A stretch of 64,000 nucleotides of DNA. It comes from Zoogloea sp016790385 (GTDB lineage: Bacteria; Pseudomonadota; Gammaproteobacteria; Burkholderiales; Rhodocyclaceae). This document shows, in pieces, positions 61,234 to 64,000 of the stretch. How positions within the stretch are numbered: position 1 is the first letter of the stretch; the number at the start of each line of letters is the position of its first letter. Made by a program: the position numbers and the translations under genes. The stretch lies in the NCBI RefSeq assembly GCF_041916735.1, contig NZ_JAYRYY010000001.1. One strand, written 5' to 3'. Below the pieces are notes generated by a model, which did not search any database, was not told where the DNA came from, and saw only the letters and a list, made by a program, of their open reading frames with translations.

Positions 61234-61237
<4 letters not shown>
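60542..61237 (+). CDS. TrmB-like SAM-dependent methyltransferase
   Basis: This is a 231-residue class I methyltransferase. The SAM motif is LILDAGCGVGHSTIQLA and the post-II motif YPNPWPKIGHLGRRW resembles the (F/Y)P(D/N)PWPK signature of tRNA m7G46 methyltransferases. It differs from canonical TrmB elsewhere, so it is likely a paralogue, with tRNA as the probable substrate given the DusC neighbour. The downstream gene overlaps its stop by ATGA. Confidence 0.8.
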
Positions 61238-61944
<707 letters not shown>

Positions 61945-61947
61945 GCC

Positions 61948-62280
61948 GTGGCTGAGCCCTGCCTCAGCTGTGGCGCCTGTTGCGCCAGTTTCCGGGTGGA
62001 TTTCCATGTGGCCGATCTGGAAACCACGCCCGGCGGCTGCGTGCCGGTGGCGCTGACCGTGCCCGTCACCGCCACGCTGGTGCGCATGCGTGGCACCGAT
62101 GCAGGCCCGCCGCGCTGCATTGCCCTGGCGGGGGAGGTCGGGCGACAGGCGAGCTGCACGATCTACGCGCAGCGCCCCGGGCCGTGCCGCGACTTTGCGC
62201 CTTTTGCGGCCCTTGGCATCGGCGATGAAGGCTGCGCCCGGGCAAGACGCCGTCATGGATTGCCGCCTCTCGACTCGTGA
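61948..62280 (+). CDS. YkgJ-type cysteine cluster protein
   Basis: This is a 110-residue protein with a GTG start three bases after the preceding stop. The Cys pattern, CLSCGACC near the N-terminus, then PPRCIAL, SCTIYAQRPGPCRDF and EGCARARR, marks the CxxCxxCC-type YkgJ family, thought to bind Zn or an Fe-S cluster. It is the last gene of the dusC operon. Confidence 0.85.
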   Translation: MAEPCLSCGACCASFRVDFHVADLETTPGGCVPVALTVPVTATLVRMRGTDAGPPRCIALAGEVGRQASCTIYAQRPGPCRDFAPFAALGIGDEGCARARRRHGLPPLDS

Positions 62281-62389
62281 AAAAAGTCCGTCCTGCGGCC
62301 GAAAGAGACAGTTAGTCACAAATTCTTGATGCCATTGTCAGTGCGAAGGGCTAGGCTGAGCGTCCCCCTATCAACACAAGGAGCACTTC

Positions 62390-62875
62390 ATGGGTTTGCT
62401 GAGTTTCGTGCGTGAAGCAGGTGAGAAGCTGTTCGGCCGCAAGGATGTGGAGCAGGCCAAGGCCGACAATGCCCAGGACAAGCTCGCCGAGCTGAACCAG
62501 AAGGCCGCCGCGTCGATCACCGCCTACATTGCCGCCCAGGGTTTCGATACCAGCGGCCTGACGGTGGCTTTTGACGGGGCAAGCAGCACCGTGTCGGTGG
62601 GCGGCGTGGTGCCCGATCAGGCCACCCGGGAAAAGGTGCTCCTGTGCTGTGGCAACGTGGATGGCGTGGAGCACGTGAACGACAGCCTCACCGTCACCAA
62701 TCCCGAGCCCGAGGCCCAGTTTCATACGGTTGTTCGCGGCGACACCCTGTCGGCGATTGCCAAGACCTACTACGGCAACGCCAATTCCTACATGAAGATC
62801 TTCGAGGCCAACAAGCCCATGCTGGGCCATCCGGACAAGATCTATCCGGGCCAGAAACTGCGCATTCCCGCCTGA
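62390..62875 (+). CDS. BON-LysM domain protein
   Basis: This is a 161-residue protein related to E. coli YgaU (Kbp): a BON domain about residues 45-105 (VSVGGVVPDQATREKVLLCCG, GVEHVNDSLTV) and a C-terminal LysM 112-160 (HTVVRGDTLSAIAKTYYG, IYPGQKLRIP). There is no signal peptide, as for YgaU, which binds potassium in the cytoplasm. It has a strong ribosome site (aaggag). Confidence 0.9.
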   Translation: MGLLSFVREAGEKLFGRKDVEQAKADNAQDKLAELNQKAAASITAYIAAQGFDTSGLTVAFDGASSTVSVGGVVPDQATREKVLLCCGNVDGVEHVNDSLTVTNPEPEAQFHTVVRGDTLSAIAKTYYGNANSYMKIFEANKPMLGHPDKIYPGQKLRIPA

Positions 62876-62970
62876 CGGATGTAGGCGCTTTCCGGATTGG
62901 CGGATCGTGTCGGCTCTGACACAATCCGCCCTTCCCGCAGTATTACTGCATCATTCCGGAGCCCGCCGCC

Positions 62971-63189
62971 ATGACCATCCGCTTTCCCGTCGAAGGTGAT
63001 TTCATCCAGCTCGATCAGCTCCTCAAGGCCGTGGGCCTGTGCGGATCGGGGGGCGAAGCCAAGCAGCGCGTGGCCGACGGAGATGTGCAGGTGGATGGTG
63101 AGATCGAGAACCGCAAGCGGGCCAAACTGCGCCCGGGCCAGCGGGTTGATTTTGCCGGGGAAACCATCGAGCTTGTGACCCAGGGCTGA
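62971..63189 (+). CDS. S4 RNA-binding domain protein (YbcJ-like)
   Basis: This is a 72-residue protein consisting of one S4 domain (FIQLDQLLKAVGLCGSGGEA, QRVADGDVQVDGEIENRKR, LRPGQRVDFAGETIEL). It is YbcJ-like, of unknown RNA target. It is convergent with the glutathione transferase gene. Confidence 0.9.
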   Translation: MTIRFPVEGDFIQLDQLLKAVGLCGSGGEAKQRVADGDVQVDGEIENRKRAKLRPGQRVDFAGETIELVTQG

Positions 63190-63207
63190 CCCGGCTGTTC
63201 GGTTTGG

Positions 63208-63816
63208 TCAGCGGTTAAGGCCTTCCGCTTCCATGGCGGCCTGCACGCTGGCGCGCGCACCCACCCGCTCCAGGTAGGCCCCCAGGCTTGGCCAGGGTGA
63301 CAGGTCCACATTGACGAGACGGCTCCACGTCAACACCGTAAACAAGTAAGCATCGGCCACCGTAAAGGTGTCGCCCGTCAGGAAGGGCCGGGTTTCAAGG
63401 GCCTGGGCTGCTAAAGGCAGTCGGCGGGCGAGGTTGGCTCGGGCGGCTTCCTTGGTGTCGTCCGTCGCGGCAGGGTTGAACAAGGGGCTGAAGCTCTTGT
63501 GCAGCTCGGTGCCGATGAAGGTCAGCCATTCCTGCACGCGAGCCCGTTCAAGGGTGCCGCAGGGCGGGGCCAGACGGCGTTCCGGCACCTGATCGGCCAG
63601 ATACTGGACGATGGCCGGGCCTTCGGTCAGCAGCTCGCCATTGCCCAGATCCAGGGCCGGGACATAGCCCTTGGGGTTGATGGTCGTGTAGTCCACCCCC
63701 GAGGCGGTCTGGCGAGTACGCAGATTCACCTTTTCGAGGCTGAAATCGAATCCGCCTTCCCGAAGCACGATATGGGGGGAGAGGGAGCATGCGCCGGGCG
63801 AAAAGTAGAGTTTCAT
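63208..63816 (-). CDS. gstA: Beta-class glutathione transferase
   Basis: This 202-residue enzyme conjugates or binds glutathione. The start MKLYFSPGACSLSPHIVL carries Cys10, the catalytic-site residue of beta-class GSTs; NPKGYVPALDL with cis-Pro and GPAIVQYLAD fit. The C-terminal all-helical domain contains FTVADAYLF. It lies downstream of the ychJ-like gene and may share a transcript. Confidence 0.93.
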   Translation of the reverse strand: MKLYFSPGACSLSPHIVLREGGFDFSLEKVNLRTRQTASGVDYTTINPKGYVPALDLGNGELLTEGPAIVQYLADQVPERRLAPPCGTLERARVQEWLTFIGTELHKSFSPLFNPAATDDTKEAARANLARRLPLAAQALETRPFLTGDTFTVADAYLFTVLTWSRLVNVDLSPWPSLGAYLERVGARASVQAAMEAEGLNR

Positions 63817-63837
63817 GGTTGTCTTCCTCCTGGTGGT

Positions 63838-64000
63838 TCATTTTGGGTGGATGTCGCCATCCGTATAGAGCCAGCGCCCGTCCAGCAGGACAAAGCGGCT
63901 CGTTTCATGGAGCCGGTGCGCCCGGCCCCCGATTTTGTAGCGGGCCACGAATTCAACGGTGGCATGGCTTGCGTCCACGCTCTGACACGTCTTGACCTCC
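63838..64000 (-). CDS. YchJ family (UPF0225) protein, C-terminal part
   Basis: The reading frame enters at the right edge and ends at 63838. The visible 53 residues include ATVEFVARYKIGGRAHRLH and SRFVLLDGRWLYTDG, the recognisable end of YchJ proteins. The N-terminal part, including the expected Cys-rich SEC-C motif, is outside the window. Confidence 0.88.
   Translation of the reverse strand, partial: EVKTCQSVDASHATVEFVARYKIGGRAHRLHETSRFVLLDGRWLYTDGDIHPK

Overview
The window looks like a chromosomal segment of a GC-rich betaproteobacterium, most likely of the Rhodocyclales (the Thauera, Azoarcus, Aromatoleum and Azospira neighbourhood). This is an inference. It rests on a beta-type porin, a GreB with the acidic N-terminal extension usual in betaproteobacteria, a DUF3567 protein, a DUF465 protein, and an aldehyde oxidoreductase operon of the aorABCDE layout known from Aromatoleum. 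No insertion sequence, prophage, integrase or CRISPR array was seen. Most of the window is dense housekeeping and metabolic DNA.

Layout. 1-5.9 kb: the 5' part of parE, a DUF302 protein, a general porin with a possible sigma-54 promoter, pyrF, a transglutaminase-like protein and an orphan. 6-13.1 kb: a methyltransferase/LysR pair, divergent from an MFS transporter/tautomerase pair, then a ferric-iron ABC transporter whose three genes alternate strands. 13.2-18.6 kb: rluA, then a TonB receptor-YfiR-hybrid histidine kinase operon. 19-22.4 kb: a circularly permuted ATP-grasp/alpha-E pair, tRNA-Pro(GGG) and an 830-base intergenic stretch with small-ORF and terminator signals. 22.4-30.3 kb: hemB, nlpC-type/dtd/SIMPL, two membrane proteins, a metY-type enzyme with a hydrolase, small DUF465 and DUF3567 proteins, and greB. 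30.4-45.4 kb: a sensor kinase, htpG with a heat-shock promoter, a flavin-less diiron-type metallo-beta-lactamase-fold protein, VWA/MoxR/deacetylase, an M20 hydrolase, ybbP, and rmuC-hypothetical-capA.

45.4-53.5 kb is a tungsten-enzyme island: moeA, divergent from aorABCDE, followed by tupBCA. It encodes the tungsten aldehyde oxidoreductase, its electron-transfer subunits, a MoaD-like sulfur carrier, cofactor insertion and a tungstate-specific ABC importer, so metal uptake, cofactor maturation and enzyme lie side by side.

53.7-57.3 kb holds the most striking gene, a single 1213-residue protein joining a TIR domain, a CHAT protease domain with an intact His/Cys pair, an NB-ARC-type STAND NTPase and C-terminal TPR repeats. 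The TPRs are encoded by nearly identical 144-bp DNA repeats. It has the architecture of an NLR-like conflict or defence protein with two potential effector domains. 57.4-64 kb returns to ordinary genes: xpt, a TAXI protein, a dusC/trmB-like/UPF0149/ykgJ operon, a BON-LysM protein, an S4 protein, a glutathione transferase and the end of a ychJ gene.
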